DNA of 64,000 nucleotides, taken from positions 221,005 through 285,004 of the forward strand of contig NZ_JYOA01000010.1 in assembly GCF_000955805.1 (NCBI RefSeq), read 5' to 3'. Position numbers and translations under genes: made by a program. Below the pieces are notes generated by a model that worked only from the letters and a program-made list of their open reading frames with translations, ran no database searches and was not told the DNA's origin. Shown piece by piece: positions 8,891-16,239 of this stretch. Position 1 is the stretch's first letter. Each line of letters opens with the position of its first letter. Source of the stretch: Pseudomonas sp. 21 (GTDB lineage Bacteria > Pseudomonadota > Gammaproteobacteria > Pseudomonadales > Pseudomonadaceae).

Positions 8891-9313
8891 ATGTCTTCGT
8901 TTCTTCCTCGTCTGATCGAATTCGCCACCCACCACTACCTGCTGGTCGGTGCCCTGGTCATCCTGCTGGTACTGCTGGCCCTGCACGAAATGCGCAAGGG
9001 CGGCCGCGCGCTGTCCACCCGCGAGCTGACTGCCATGGTCAACGCCGAGCAGGCCGTGGTGCTGGATATCCGCCCGACCAAGGAGTTCGCCACCGGCCAC
9101 ATCGTTGGCGCGCTGAACATCCCGGCGGACAAGCTGAACGCCCGCCTGAGCGAGCTGGACAAGCACAAGGCCAAGACCATCATCGTGGTCGATGGCATGG
9201 GCCAGCACTCGGGCACCTGGTGCAGCGTGCTGCAGAAGGCCGGCTACACCGCCGCCAAGCTTTCCGGCGGCATCGGCAGCTGGCGTGGCGACAACCTGCC
9301 CCTGGTGAAGTGA
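8891..9313 (+). CDS. Rhodanese-like membrane-anchored protein (YibN-like)
   Basis: This 140-residue protein has an N-terminal membrane anchor (about residues 15-33, YLLVGALVILLVLLALHEM) followed by one rhodanese domain (LDIRPTKEFATGHIVGALN and a C-terminal GGIGSWRGDNLPLVK). At the usual active-site loop the text is VVDGMGQHSG, with Asp where a sulfurtransferase has Cys; the nearest Cys is a few residues on (TWCSV). Sulfur transfer by the usual mechanism is therefore doubtful. It ends 1 bp before grxC, with secB next, which repeats the yibN-grxC-secB order known from enterobacteria. Confidence 0.9.
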   Translation: MSSFLPRLIEFATHHYLLVGALVILLVLLALHEMRKGGRALSTRELTAMVNAEQAVVLDIRPTKEFATGHIVGALNIPADKLNARLSELDKHKAKTIIVVDGMGQHSGTWCSVLQKAGYTAAKLSGGIGSWRGDNLPLVK

Positions 9314-9314
9314 G

Positions 9315-9569
9315 ATGTCGTCGACCTTGATCTACACCAGTGCGTGGTGCCCTTATTGCATCCGCGCCAAGGCCCTGCTGGACAAGAAGGGTGTCGCCTA
9401 CGAGGAAATCTCCGTGGACGGCAAGCCTGGCGTGCGCGCCGAGATGGCCAGCAAGGCGGGTCGGACTTCTGTGCCGCAGATCTGGATCGACGGAACCCAC
9501 ATCGGCGGCTGCGACGATCTTTACGCGCTGGAACGCGCGGGCAAGCTGGATACGCTGCTCTCGGCGTAA
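9315..9569 (+). CDS. grxC: GrxC, glutaredoxin 3
   Basis: This is an 84-residue cytoplasmic dithiol glutaredoxin that reduces protein disulfides and mixed disulfides with glutathione. The active site CPYC is at residues 12-15 (SAWCPYCIRAKALL). The glutathione-binding TSVPQIWIDGTHIGGCDD follows in its normal place. It begins 1 bp after the rhodanese stop and 37 bp before secB. The three genes are probably one transcript ending at the terminator at 10106-10136. Confidence 0.97.
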   Translation: MSSTLIYTSAWCPYCIRAKALLDKKGVAYEEISVDGKPGVRAEMASKAGRTSVPQIWIDGTHIGGCDDLYALERAGKLDTLLSA

Positions 9570-9606
9570 TTCCTCATTCTGAAACGATGCACAAGAAGGT
9601 CCCGAA

Positions 9607-10092
9607 ATGACTGAACAAGCCAGCAACGGCGCAGCCGAACAAGACAACAACCCGCAGTTCTCGCTGCAGCGCATCTACGTGCGCGACCTCTCCTTCGAGG
9701 CCCCCAAGGCTCCGGAAATCTTCCGTCAGGAGTGGCAGCCGAGCATTGCCATGGACCTCAACACCCGTCAGAAGCAGCTGGACGGCGACTTCTACGAAGT
9801 GGTCCTGACCGTTTCGGTGACCGTGAAGAACAACGAGGAAACCGCTTTCATCGTTGAAGTGCAGCAGGCTGGCATCTTCCTGATCAAGGGTCTGGACGCG
9901 TCCAGCATGAGCCACACCCTGGGCGCCTTCTGCCCGAACATCCTCTTCCCGTATGCCCGCGAAACCCTGGACAGCCTGGTTGTCCGTGGTTCGTTCCCGG
10001 CGCTGATGCTGTCCCCGGTGAACTTCGATGCGCTGTACGCGCAGGAAATCGCCCGTATGCAGGCTTCCGGCGAGATCCCGTCGGTTCAGTGA
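9607..10092 (+). CDS. secB: SecB, protein-export chaperone
   Basis: SecB is a cytoplasmic tetrameric chaperone that holds preproteins unfolded and delivers them to SecA. The 161-residue protein has the expected core ([37 protein letters not shown]) and a conserved tail ([17 protein letters not shown]). Residues 1-17 are polar and probably flexible. An AAGAAGGT-like ribosome site lies before the ATG. A strong terminator follows 14 bp after the stop. Confidence 0.98.
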   Translation: MTEQASNGAAEQDNNPQFSLQRIYVRDLSFEAPKAPEIFRQEWQPSIAMDLNTRQKQLDGDFYEVVLTVSVTVKNNEETAFIVEVQQAGIFLIKGLDASSMSHTLGAFCPNILFPYARETLDSLVVRGSFPALMLSPVNFDALYAQEIARMQASGEIPSVQ

Positions 10093-10105
10093 TCGCAGCG
10101 GTTGG

Positions 10106-10136
10106 AAAAAAGGCGCCTTCGGGCGCCTTTTTCTTT
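10106..10136 (+). terminator. Rho-independent terminator of the secB operon
   Basis: A GGCGCC/GGCGCC hairpin with a TTCG tetraloop is preceded by AAAAAA and followed by TTTTTCTTT. The flanking A and T runs make it potentially bidirectional. Confidence 0.93.
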
Positions 10137-10206
10137 GCCTGGGATTTTGTTTGTACGAAATTTGAACAGCCATGCGAAGGCCATGCACAGCCTGCCGTTG
10201 AGCTGT

Positions 10207-10252
10207 TTATCCACAGACTGTTCCAGCAATTGCTCAAGTTTGTTGTGGGTAA
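10207..10252. other. Pair of DnaA-box-like sites
   Basis: A perfect TTATCCACA lies at 10207-10215. An inverted near match, TGTGGGTAA (complement TTACCCACA, one mismatch), lies at 10244-10252. Two more perfect boxes occur at 11869 and 11984. No function can be assigned from sequence alone. Confidence 0.4.
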
Positions 10253-10267
10253 ATGTGCGGGCTCTTT

Positions 10268-10348
10268 TGTAGGAGCGAGCTTGCTCGCGAAGCGCTTTTG
10301 CCGGTGGCGCTGGTGCCACGGTTGTTCGCGAGCAAGCTCGCTCCTACA
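10268..10348. repeat. REP-like inverted pair
   Basis: Two facing copies of the TGTAGGAGCGAGCTTGCTCG element are separated by about 30 bp (GCGCTTTTGCCGGTGGCGC and following). It lies between the secB terminator and the candidate nrsZ promoter region. Confidence 0.9.
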
Positions 10349-10365
10349 GGGAATTGCTGCGCAGT

Positions 10366-10407
10366 GCGTTCAAGTTTGGTGCAGGCGCACTAGCAGGGCG
10401 CAGGTGC
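10366..10407 (+). promoter_or_regulatory. Possible NtrC enhancer cluster upstream of nrsZ
   Basis: The NtrC consensus is TGCACC-N5-GGTGCA. Here 10386-10402 reads CGCACT-AGCAG-GGCGCA, and GGTGC half-sites occur at 10378-10382 and 10403-10407. The cluster is centred about 190 bp upstream of the predicted nrsZ start, a plausible enhancer distance. The matches are imperfect. Confidence 0.45.
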
Positions 10408-10559
10408 GGCGGCATTCGACCCGCCGGGAAATGCCAGGGGAGCGCCGCTGCCAGCGTATTTCAGGTATCGGGTTAAAAACGCTGCAAGCCGCATGCAGCA
10501 AGGCCTTTAGAGCTTTTTCGTGTCGCGCCTCAGCTCGTCGGCAAAGCCCTGAGCCGGTT

Positions 10560-10576
10560 TTGGCACGCCCTCTGCA
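10560..10576 (+). promoter_or_regulatory. Sigma-54 promoter of the candidate nrsZ RNA
   Basis: TTGGCACG-CCCT-CTGCA fits the RpoN consensus (TTGGCACG-N4-TTGCW) at all but one position, with the GG (-24) and GC (-12) doublets exactly 12 bp apart. The predicted start is near 10587, fourteen bases before the first repeat module. Confidence 0.8.
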
Positions 10577-10586
10577 ATACCCCTGA

Positions 10587-10887
10587 CAACAGCGATTTCA
10601 GGGGCCTCGGTACAGGCAGGCTGGGGAACCCCTCTTTTACATCTTGCGAGCGTGCCGCCCGAAGCGGTGGCCGTCGCAGCCGGTTCGGGGGTCCTGGTAC
10701 AGGCAGGCCGGGAAAGCCCCCTTTTTATGCCCGCAGGCGCGCCATGGCGAGCCTCGCACCCGTTAGGGGTCCTGGTACAGGCAGGCCGGGTAAACCCCTC
10801 TTTTATGCCCGCGATCCTCCCGGCGGAGGTTTCGCTTCCCGCTTCGGGGCCCCGGACCAGGCAGGCCGGGAACACCCCGCTTTTATT
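10587..10887 (+). ncRNA. nrsZ: Candidate NrsZ nitrogen-regulated small RNA, four modules
   Basis: Four imperfect repeats begin at 10601, 10688, 10766 and 10846, spaced 78-87 bp. Each shares the core GGTACAGGCAGGCCGGG (copy 4 has GGACCAGG) and is bracketed by a G-run and a C-run, followed by a T-rich stretch (CCCCTCTTTTA type). The pairing is supported by covariation: copy 2 has five G and five C where the others have four. Each unit therefore looks like a stem-loop with a processing or termination site. A sigma-54 promoter precedes the array and ntrBC is about 2 kb away. P. aeruginosa NrsZ, as I recall it, is an NtrC/RpoN-driven RNA processed into three similar modules that affects rhamnolipid synthesis through rhlA. 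Identity is inferred from architecture and location, not from an alignment. The last module overlaps the stop codon of the opposing gene. Confidence 0.72.
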
Positions 10888-11281
10888 CGGGCCGCGCGCT
10901 GATGGTCAGGCGCCAGCGCCCCCCGGCCTCGGCGCTGTCCCAGGTCCCTTGCAGGCGCCGGGTCGACAGCAGCGTCAGCAGAACCCCTTTCCCTTGCGGC
11001 TCCAGCTTCCAGCGCACCGGCGCATCGCCGATCCGCAGTTGCCCCTGCTGCGCCGTGGCAACGGCTTCGATCTGCAGCGCCAGTGCGCCCTCCAGATGAC
11101 CGGCGCGAACGGCAGGCTGCTCGTCCAGGGTCAGTACCAGTCCATTCGCCGAAGGCTCTACGGCAAGGATCTGTGTCGGTCCCTCGTGCGGCGGATTCAC
11201 CAGGCGGCCGAGCATCAGACCCAGCAGCAGGCCCAGCACACACAGCGAAACCAGCACCTTCAGCCATGGCCTGGGCCGCAT
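10883..11281 (-). CDS. Small membrane-anchored hypothetical protein
   Basis: I do not recognise a named family. The 132-residue product starts at 11281, where AAGGAG stands just upstream; a longer reading from 11335 would overlap the trmL start and lacks support. Residues 1-30 form a signal-anchor (MRPRPWLKVLVSLCVLGLLLGLMLG). The rest is a soluble, probably periplasmic beta-rich domain (VEPSANGLVLTLDEQPAVR, WRLTISARPE). It lies between nrsZ and trmL and is divergent from trmL with 52 bp between starts. Its position matches a conserved hypothetical next to trmL in P. aeruginosa (PA5126, from memory). Confidence 0.72.
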   Translation of the reverse strand: MRPRPWLKVLVSLCVLGLLLGLMLGRLVNPPHEGPTQILAVEPSANGLVLTLDEQPAVRAGHLEGALALQIEAVATAQQGQLRIGDAPVRWKLEPQGKGVLLTLLSTRRLQGTWDSAEAGGRWRLTISARPE

Positions 11282-11333
11282 TTGCTCCTTGGCGGGGGTA
11301 GAATGCCCGCCGTTCTCAGGCTCGGAGCGCTGC

Positions 11334-11795
11334 ATGTTCCACGTAATCCTTTTTCAACCGGAAATCCCCCCCAACACCGGCAACATTATCAGGCTGTGCG
11401 CCAACGCGGGCGCAAGCCTGCACCTGATCGAGCCGCTGGGCTTCGAGCTGGACGACAAGCGCCTGCGCCGCGCCGGGCTGGATTACCACGAGTACGCCAG
11501 CGTGCGTCGTTACGCGAGCCTGGAAGAGTGCCTGGAGCAACTTGGCCAGCCGCGCCTGTTCGCCTTCACCACCAAGGGCTCGCAGCCATTCCATGAAGTG
11601 GCTTACGAACGTGGCGACGCCTTCCTGTTCGGCCCGGAAAGTCGTGGCCTGCCGGAAGAGGTGCGTGACGCGCTGCCGCCGGAGCAGCGTGTACGCTTGC
11701 CGATGCGTCCTGGCTGCCGCAGCCTGAACCTGTCCAACACCGTGGCTGTGACCGTCTATGAAGCCTGGCGTCAGCACGGCTTCGCCATGGACTGA
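11334..11795 (+). CDS. trmL: TrmL, tRNA wobble 2'-O-methyltransferase
   Basis: TrmL methylates the 2'-OH of wobble nucleotide 34 in tRNA-Leu isoacceptors, using S-adenosylmethionine. I use ATG 11334, giving 153 residues that begin MFHVILFQPEIPPNTGNIIRL, the invariant N-terminus of the family; an ATG at 11289 would add an unlikely 15-residue leader. SPOUT knot motifs are present: LFGPESRGLPEEV, RLPMRPGCRSLNLSNTVAV. It is divergent from the small membrane protein and is followed by a 400-bp non-coding stretch. Confidence 0.96.
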   Translation: MFHVILFQPEIPPNTGNIIRLCANAGASLHLIEPLGFELDDKRLRRAGLDYHEYASVRRYASLEECLEQLGQPRLFAFTTKGSQPFHEVAYERGDAFLFGPESRGLPEEVRDALPPEQRVRLPMRPGCRSLNLSNTVAVTVYEAWRQHGFAMD

Positions 11796-11868
11796 GCGTT
11801 TTTTGTACGGCCCGCGCAAACCCGCGTGGGCCGTGAAGCGCAGCGGCTTGCCCCAAGCTTATCCACAG

Positions 11869-11992
11869 GCAGGCGCACAGCCGATGTGGGCAACCCGCAA
11901 ATTCCTGCACAGAAACCGAGCAAACCCCTAGACCGCGCATGCTCTGGGCTGTAGCACGTTCCTTCCCCGTTCCGTGCACAGTGTTATCCACA
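11869..11992 (+). other. Two perfect DnaA-box-like sites
   Basis: TTATCCACA occurs at 11869-11877 and 11984-11992, both followed by GG. Together with 10207 this makes three perfect boxes in under 2 kb of a GC-rich chromosome. There is no AT-rich unwinding element or dnaA gene nearby, so this is not a replication origin. A titration or regulatory role is possible but unproven. Confidence 0.4.
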
Positions 11993-12161
11993 GGTTCTGG
12001 GGGTAAATGCTACCGGGATGTGACCCGGTTTACTGGGTGTTGATGGCGGCCATGGCCCGCACCTGCAGCCGATGACACGCTCGCCAACTGCGTAGGAGCG
12101 GACTCCGTCCGTGATCGGTCAGCCCGGCACCGCGCCATGGGGCTTGGCACCGCAGCGCAAG

Positions 12162-12186
12162 AAAAAGGGGCCTTCTGGCCCCTTTG
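12162..12186 (-). terminator. Terminator of ntrBC (minus strand)
   Basis: On the minus strand a 9-bp stem AAAGGGGCC/GGCCCCTTT (loop AGAA) ends in TTTTTC. It begins 14 bp past the ntrC stop. Confidence 0.9.
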
Positions 12187-12199
12187 TCATGAAAGGATT

Positions 12200-13630
12200 T
12201 CAGTCTTCGCCGTCGTCGTCCGGGCCATCGATCTTCATGCCCAGTTCCTTGATCTTGCGGGTCAGGGTATTGCGGCCCCAACCCAGCAGCACGGCGGCAT
12301 CGCGGCGGCGGCCGGCAGTGTGCTTGAGCGCGGTCTCGATCATGATCCGCTCGAATGCCGGCACGGCGGTGTCCAGCAGGTTCGACTGTCCGCGTCCCAG
12401 CGCCTGGTCGGCCCAATGGCGCAGCGCCTGCTCCCAGTTGGCGGCCGGCACGCTGTCCTGCGGCTGGGTCATCAGCTCCGGCGGCAGGTCGTCGATGTGC
12501 ACCTCGCGGCCGGAAGCCATGACGGTGATCCAGCGGCAGGTGTTCTCCAGCTGGCGCACGTTGCCTGGCCAGCCAAGGTTCTTCAGGTATTCCTCGGTTT
12601 CCGGCTTGAGCAGCTTGGGCTCGACTGCCAGTTCCTGCGCCGCGCGGGAAAGGAAGTGCCGGGCCAGTGCCGGGATGTCCTCGCGGCGGTCGGCCAGGCG
12701 CGGGATGTGTACGCGGATGACGTTCAGGCGGTGGAACAGGTCTTCGCGGAACTTGCCCTCGCGCACCAGGTTTTCCAGGTTCTGGTGAGTGGCGGCGATG
12801 ATCCGCACGTCCACTTTCACCGGGGTGTGGCCACCCACCCGGTAGAACTCGCCGTCAGCCAGCACGCGCAGCAGGCGGGTCTGGGTGTCGGCCGGCATGT
12901 CGCCGATCTCGTCGAGGAACAGCGAACCGCCGTCGGCCTGTTCGAAGCGCCCGCGGCGCTGGTTGGCCGCACCGGTGAAGGCGCCTTTCTCATGGCCGAA
13001 CAGCTCGGACTCCATCAGGTCTTTCGGGATCGCCGCCATGTTCAGCGCGATGAACGGCGAGGCCGCGCGGGGGCTGTGGCGGTGCAAGGCGTGGGCAACC
13101 AGTTCCTTGCCGGTGCCGGACTCGCCGTTGATCAGCACGGTGATGTTGGAGTGCGAGAGGCGGCCGATGGCGCGGAACACCTCCTGCATCGCCGGCGCCT
13201 CGCCGATGATCTCCGGGGTGCGCGTCTGGTTGGCTGGCGCTTCCAGGCCCTGCTGCTCCTGGGCGTGCTGGTTGGCGCGCTTGACCAGGGAGACGGCCTC
13301 GTCCACGTCGAAGGGCTTGGGCAGGTATTCGAAGGCGCCGCCCTGATAGGAGGCCACGGCGCTGTCCAGGTCCGAGTGCGCGGTCATGATGATCACCGGC
13401 AGGCGCGGGTGCACCTCACGGATCTGCGCCAGCAGGTCCAGTCCGCTGGAGCCGGGCATGCGGATGTCGGAGATGATCACGTCCGGCTGCTGCCGGCCCA
13501 GGCGGCTCATCACGCTGTCGGCGCTGTCGAAGCTGACGGTGGTCATGCCTTCCTGCTGCAGGGCTTTTTCCAGTACCCAGCGGATGGAGCGGTCGTCGTC
13601 GACGATCCAGACAGTCTCTGATCGGCTCAT
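12200..13630 (-). CDS. ntrC: NtrC, nitrogen response regulator (sigma-54 activator)
   Basis: This is a 476-residue enhancer-binding protein starting at ATG 13630 (MSRSETVWIVDDDRSIRWV). The receiver domain (about 1-120) has the acidic pair DDD and the phospho-acceptor Asp in DVIISDIRMPG. The AAA+ domain (about 140-370) has Walker A GESGTGKE, the sigma-54 contact loop GAFTGA, and the DEIGDMPADTQTRLLRVL segment. The C-terminal Fis-type helix-turn-helix (ALKHTAGRRRDAAVLLGWGRNTLTRKI, split) binds enhancers. It lies 2 bp after ntrB and should drive the sigma-54 promoters of glnA and the nrsZ candidate in this window. Confidence 0.98.
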   Translation of the reverse strand: MSRSETVWIVDDDRSIRWVLEKALQQEGMTTVSFDSADSVMSRLGRQQPDVIISDIRMPGSSGLDLLAQIREVHPRLPVIIMTAHSDLDSAVASYQGGAFEYLPKPFDVDEAVSLVKRANQHAQEQQGLEAPANQTRTPEIIGEAPAMQEVFRAIGRLSHSNITVLINGESGTGKELVAHALHRHSPRAASPFIALNMAAIPKDLMESELFGHEKGAFTGAANQRRGRFEQADGGSLFLDEIGDMPADTQTRLLRVLADGEFYRVGGHTPVKVDVRIIAATHQNLENLVREGKFREDLFHRLNVIRVHIPRLADRREDIPALARHFLSRAAQELAVEPKLLKPETEEYLKNLGWPGNVRQLENTCRWITVMASGREVHIDDLPPELMTQPQDSVPAANWEQALRHWADQALGRGQSNLLDTAVPAFERIMIETALKHTAGRRRDAAVLLGWGRNTLTRKIKELGMKIDGPDDDGED

Positions 13631-13632
13631 GG

Positions 13633-14709
13633 TCAATGCACTCCTTGTTCCAGGGGCAGGAACAGACTGAATACGGTGTGGCCAGGATGGCTCTCGCATT
13701 CGATCAAGCCCTGGTGCTGGCTGATGATGTTCTGGGTGATGGCGAGGCCCAGGCCGGTGCCGTCGGCACGGCCGCTGACCATGGGATAGAAGATGGTGTC
13801 CTGCAGTTCGGTCGGGATGCCCGGGCCGTTGTCGATGATCTCCACCTTGCATACCAGGCGATGGCGCGTGTGGCCGATGGTGAACTGGCGCAGGGTGCGG
13901 GTGCGCAGGGTGATGCGCCCCAGCTTGAGTTCGTTCTGCGCAGCGATCGCCTGCATGGCGTTGCGCACGATGTTGAGCACGGCCTGGATCATCTGCTCAC
14001 GGTCGATCAGCAGGTCCGGGATACTCGGGTCGTAGTCGCGCACCAGCGGGATGGTGCCCTGGGTCTCGGCCTCCACCAGGCTGCAGACGCGTTCCAGCAC
14101 TTCGTGGACGTTGGTCACCGAGAGCTGCGGGAGCTTGTTGGAGCCGAGCATGCGGTCCACCAGGTTCCGCAGGCGGTCGGCTTCTTCGATGATGACGTTG
14201 GTGTAGTCCTTGAGCGATTCCTCTGGCAGCTCGCGGGAAAGCAACTGTGCCGCGCCGCGAATACCGCCCAGCGGGTTCTTGATTTCGTGGGCCAGGCCGC
14301 GCACCAGCAACTTGGTGGTTTCCTGCTTGGACAGCTGCGCCTCTTCCTTGGTGATCCGCAGCAGCCGGTCGCGCGGGTGGACTTCCAGCAGCAACAGGGT
14401 GTCGCGGCGGTCGAGGATCGGCGTCACCGCGTAGTCCACGGTGATGGTCTGGCCGGTCAGCGAGGTCAGGCTGGCCTCGCGCTTGGTGAAGGGGTGCGCC
14501 TCTTCCACCGCCTGGCGCAGCGACTGCAGCGCCTCGGGCGACTCGGTGAACAGCTCGCTGATGAACTGCCCGTGGCTGCGCTGTCCACTGACCGCCAGTA
14601 GCATTTCCGCCGCCGGGTTCATGTACTCCAGGCGCAGCTCGGCATTGAGCAGGATCACCGCCGTGGTGAGGTTGTCGAGCAACAGGCGGAGCTGGGTTTC
14701 TGTAGGCAT
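13633..14709 (-). CDS. ntrB: NtrB, nitrogen-sensing histidine kinase/phosphatase
   Basis: NtrB phosphorylates NtrC under nitrogen limitation and dephosphorylates it when bound to PII. The 358-residue soluble kinase is taken from ATG 14709 (MPTETQLRLLLDNLTTAV). A PAS domain occupies about residues 10-120, the H-box is GLAHEIKNPLGGIRGA, and the ATP-binding domain shows N-box NIVRNAMQAI, G1 DNGPGIP and G2 GRADGTGLGLAIT. A reading extended to 14880 would add low-complexity sequence with no family match. The stop lies 2 bp before ntrC. Confidence 0.97.
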   Translation of the reverse strand: MPTETQLRLLLDNLTTAVILLNAELRLEYMNPAAEMLLAVSGQRSHGQFISELFTESPEALQSLRQAVEEAHPFTKREASLTSLTGQTITVDYAVTPILDRRDTLLLLEVHPRDRLLRITKEEAQLSKQETTKLLVRGLAHEIKNPLGGIRGAAQLLSRELPEESLKDYTNVIIEEADRLRNLVDRMLGSNKLPQLSVTNVHEVLERVCSLVEAETQGTIPLVRDYDPSIPDLLIDREQMIQAVLNIVRNAMQAIAAQNELKLGRITLRTRTLRQFTIGHTRHRLVCKVEIIDNGPGIPTELQDTIFYPMVSGRADGTGLGLAITQNIISQHQGLIECESHPGHTVFSLFLPLEQGVH

Positions 14710-14915
14710 GGCGTAAGAGATGTCCCAAGACTGTGCGGGAAAATGCAAAAAGCAAACCAGGCCCTGAAAAGACGCGTATTTCGCGGCATCGCGCTGATTT
14801 GCGGTGCGCAGGCGACCGAACCGGTCAGCGGAAGTGACCCGAAATGGGGAGAGTATAGAAAGTGGTGCAGGCACATGCACCGATATGGTGCGTTTGTGTC
14901 TGCCCGCACGCCGCG

Positions 14916-15494
14916 TCAGCGGTCGGTGGCGGCGAGCGGGTGGGAAGTGTCCAGATCGGCCGATTCGGCCACGGAAACGCGGAACATGTGGAAGGGCTGG
15001 CTGGGCGTCTGCTCGATGGTGCGGCCGAGGGTGTCGATGATCTCCACGGACAGCTGGTGGGTGCCCCGGTCGATGTTGTTCAGCGGGAACACCGGGCTGC
15101 GGCCGGGCTCGCCCACGGGCTTGCCGTCCAGCAGCAGGCGGTAGAGATGACCGGGCAGCAGGGCCGGGTCGCTGGTGGCGGAGACGATCAGCGCGCCGTC
15201 ATTGGCTCGCACGGTGGCGTCGGGCTCCGGCACGATGATGCGTAGCAACTGGTAGGCCGGCGGGCCGGGCGGCAGCTCGGGTGTGGCCGGCGCGTACAGC
15301 GGCGGCGGCATGCGCACGCCGTTGGGCGAGGCTGGCTGGGAATTGATCGGCGCCAGTTGCAGCTTCTGCGCGTTGCCGCGCGGCGGCTGATCGGTGAAGA
15401 CGCGATTACCTTCCTTGTCGATGTAGGTGTAGACCTCGGCGCTGGCCGACAGGCAGAACAGCGCCGACAACAGGAGCATCACCAGGTAGCGCAT
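14916..15494 (-). CDS. DUF4124 domain-containing exported protein
   Basis: The 192-residue product has a signal peptide (MRYLVMLLLSALFCLSASA) followed at once by the DUF4124 signature (VYTYIDKEGNRVFTDQPPRG). The rest is proline-rich, then a beta-rich domain ending in RVSVAESADLDTSHPLAATDR. Function is unknown. The neighbour upstream (2 bp away) is a paralog of the same design, so a duplicated pair is likely. Both sit just upstream of ntrB on the same strand, 206 bp from it. Confidence 0.88.
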   Translation of the reverse strand: MRYLVMLLLSALFCLSASAEVYTYIDKEGNRVFTDQPPRGNAQKLQLAPINSQPASPNGVRMPPPLYAPATPELPPGPPAYQLLRIIVPEPDATVRANDGALIVSATSDPALLPGHLYRLLLDGKPVGEPGRSPVFPLNNIDRGTHQLSVEIIDTLGRTIEQTPSQPFHMFRVSVAESADLDTSHPLAATDR

Positions 15495-15496
15495 CG

Positions 15497-16045
15497 TCAG
15501 CCGCCCGTCCTGGGTTGGACCTTGGGCCGTTGCGGGCTGTTGGTGCTGATGCGTTGCAGGGTGAAACTCACCGGCGAGCTGGCCTGGATCACCCGGCTGC
15601 CCTGCAGCACCTGGACTGCCAGGGTGTGGTCGCCGCGGTCAAGTTCCTGCAGGCCGATGCTGGTGCTGCTGGTCGGGGCGCCGTAGGGCTGGCCGTCGAG
15701 CACCAGTTGCAGCAGATGGCCGCCCGCCAGGGCGGGCTGCACCACGACATTGACGATGAAGGTGCCGTTGTTCTGCCGTAGCGACTCGTCGTCCGGCAGG
15801 TTGCTCAGCGCAAGAATGGCGTAGGGCGTGGCAGCCTGGCTCGCCGTGCCGCTGTCGGCGGGTGCCGCGACCGGGCCCTGCGGGCCGACGGTGTTGGTCG
15901 GCGGCAGCTCCACGGGCTTGGCGTCGACATCGGTCGGCGGCTGGTTGGTGAACACCGTCTTGCCGTTGGCGTCGGTGTATTTGTAGATCTGCGCACTGGC
16001 AGGCAATGCGGCGGCGAGCAGCAGGGCGGTGAGGATCAGGCGCAT
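15497..16045 (-). CDS. DUF4124 domain-containing exported protein, paralog
   Basis: The 182-residue protein starts at ATG 16045, giving the signal peptide MRLILTALLLAAALPASA; an 18-residue upstream extension would disrupt it. DUF4124 follows (QIYKYTDANGKTVFTNQPP). The C-terminal half contains LVLDGQPYGAPTSS and LDRGDHTLAVQVLQG, close in pattern to LLDGKPVGEPGRSP and IDRGTHQLSVEIIDT of the next gene. The role is unknown; a periplasmic structural or binding function is a guess. It is the first gene of the minus-strand pair. Confidence 0.87.
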   Translation of the reverse strand: MRLILTALLLAAALPASAQIYKYTDANGKTVFTNQPPTDVDAKPVELPPTNTVGPQGPVAAPADSGTASQAATPYAILALSNLPDDESLRQNNGTFIVNVVVQPALAGGHLLQLVLDGQPYGAPTSSTSIGLQELDRGDHTLAVQVLQGSRVIQASSPVSFTLQRISTNSPQRPKVQPRTGG

Positions 16046-16239
16046 GAAGAATCTCCGGATGGTCTTGCCAAGCCTTGCACTGCCGACGGCAGCTGGCAAG
16101 TTGCCTATTGTCTTTCAGCGGGGCGCCGCGCGTTGTGCGCTGCTGCTCGTCGAAGGACCTTTCCTGCGCGGGACGGGTCCGAGCCTGGCGCCGGCGTCTG
16201 TATGATGCGGGCAAGCGTGATTTTCCATGTTGGTGGGGT

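Larger units (their letters stand above)
11796..12199. other. Non-coding gap between trmL and ntrC
   Basis: I see no convincing gene here. The gap contains an imperfect GC hairpin (about 11809-11837), two perfect TTATCCACA sites, one copy of a different REP-like unit at 12092-12116 (GTAGGAGCGGACTCCGTCCG type) and the ntrC terminator at its right edge. Confidence 0.7.

Noticed and set aside
10507-10875. Minus-strand reading frame with a repeated GIKRG...RPACTRTP motif that looks like a repeat protein
   Set aside because: It is the shadow of the four-module RNA array on the plus strand. Start is a GTG with no ribosome site, codon use is atypical, and the repeat period is not strictly a multiple of three at the DNA level (78, 80 and 87 bp).
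11809-11837. Terminator for trmL
   Set aside because: The hairpin is imperfect and the T-run precedes it rather than follows it on the plus strand.
10207-11992. Replication origin, suggested by several DnaA boxes
   Set aside because: No dnaA, dnaN or rnpA neighbours, no AT-rich unwinding region and wide box spacing; kept only as a possible DnaA-binding cluster.
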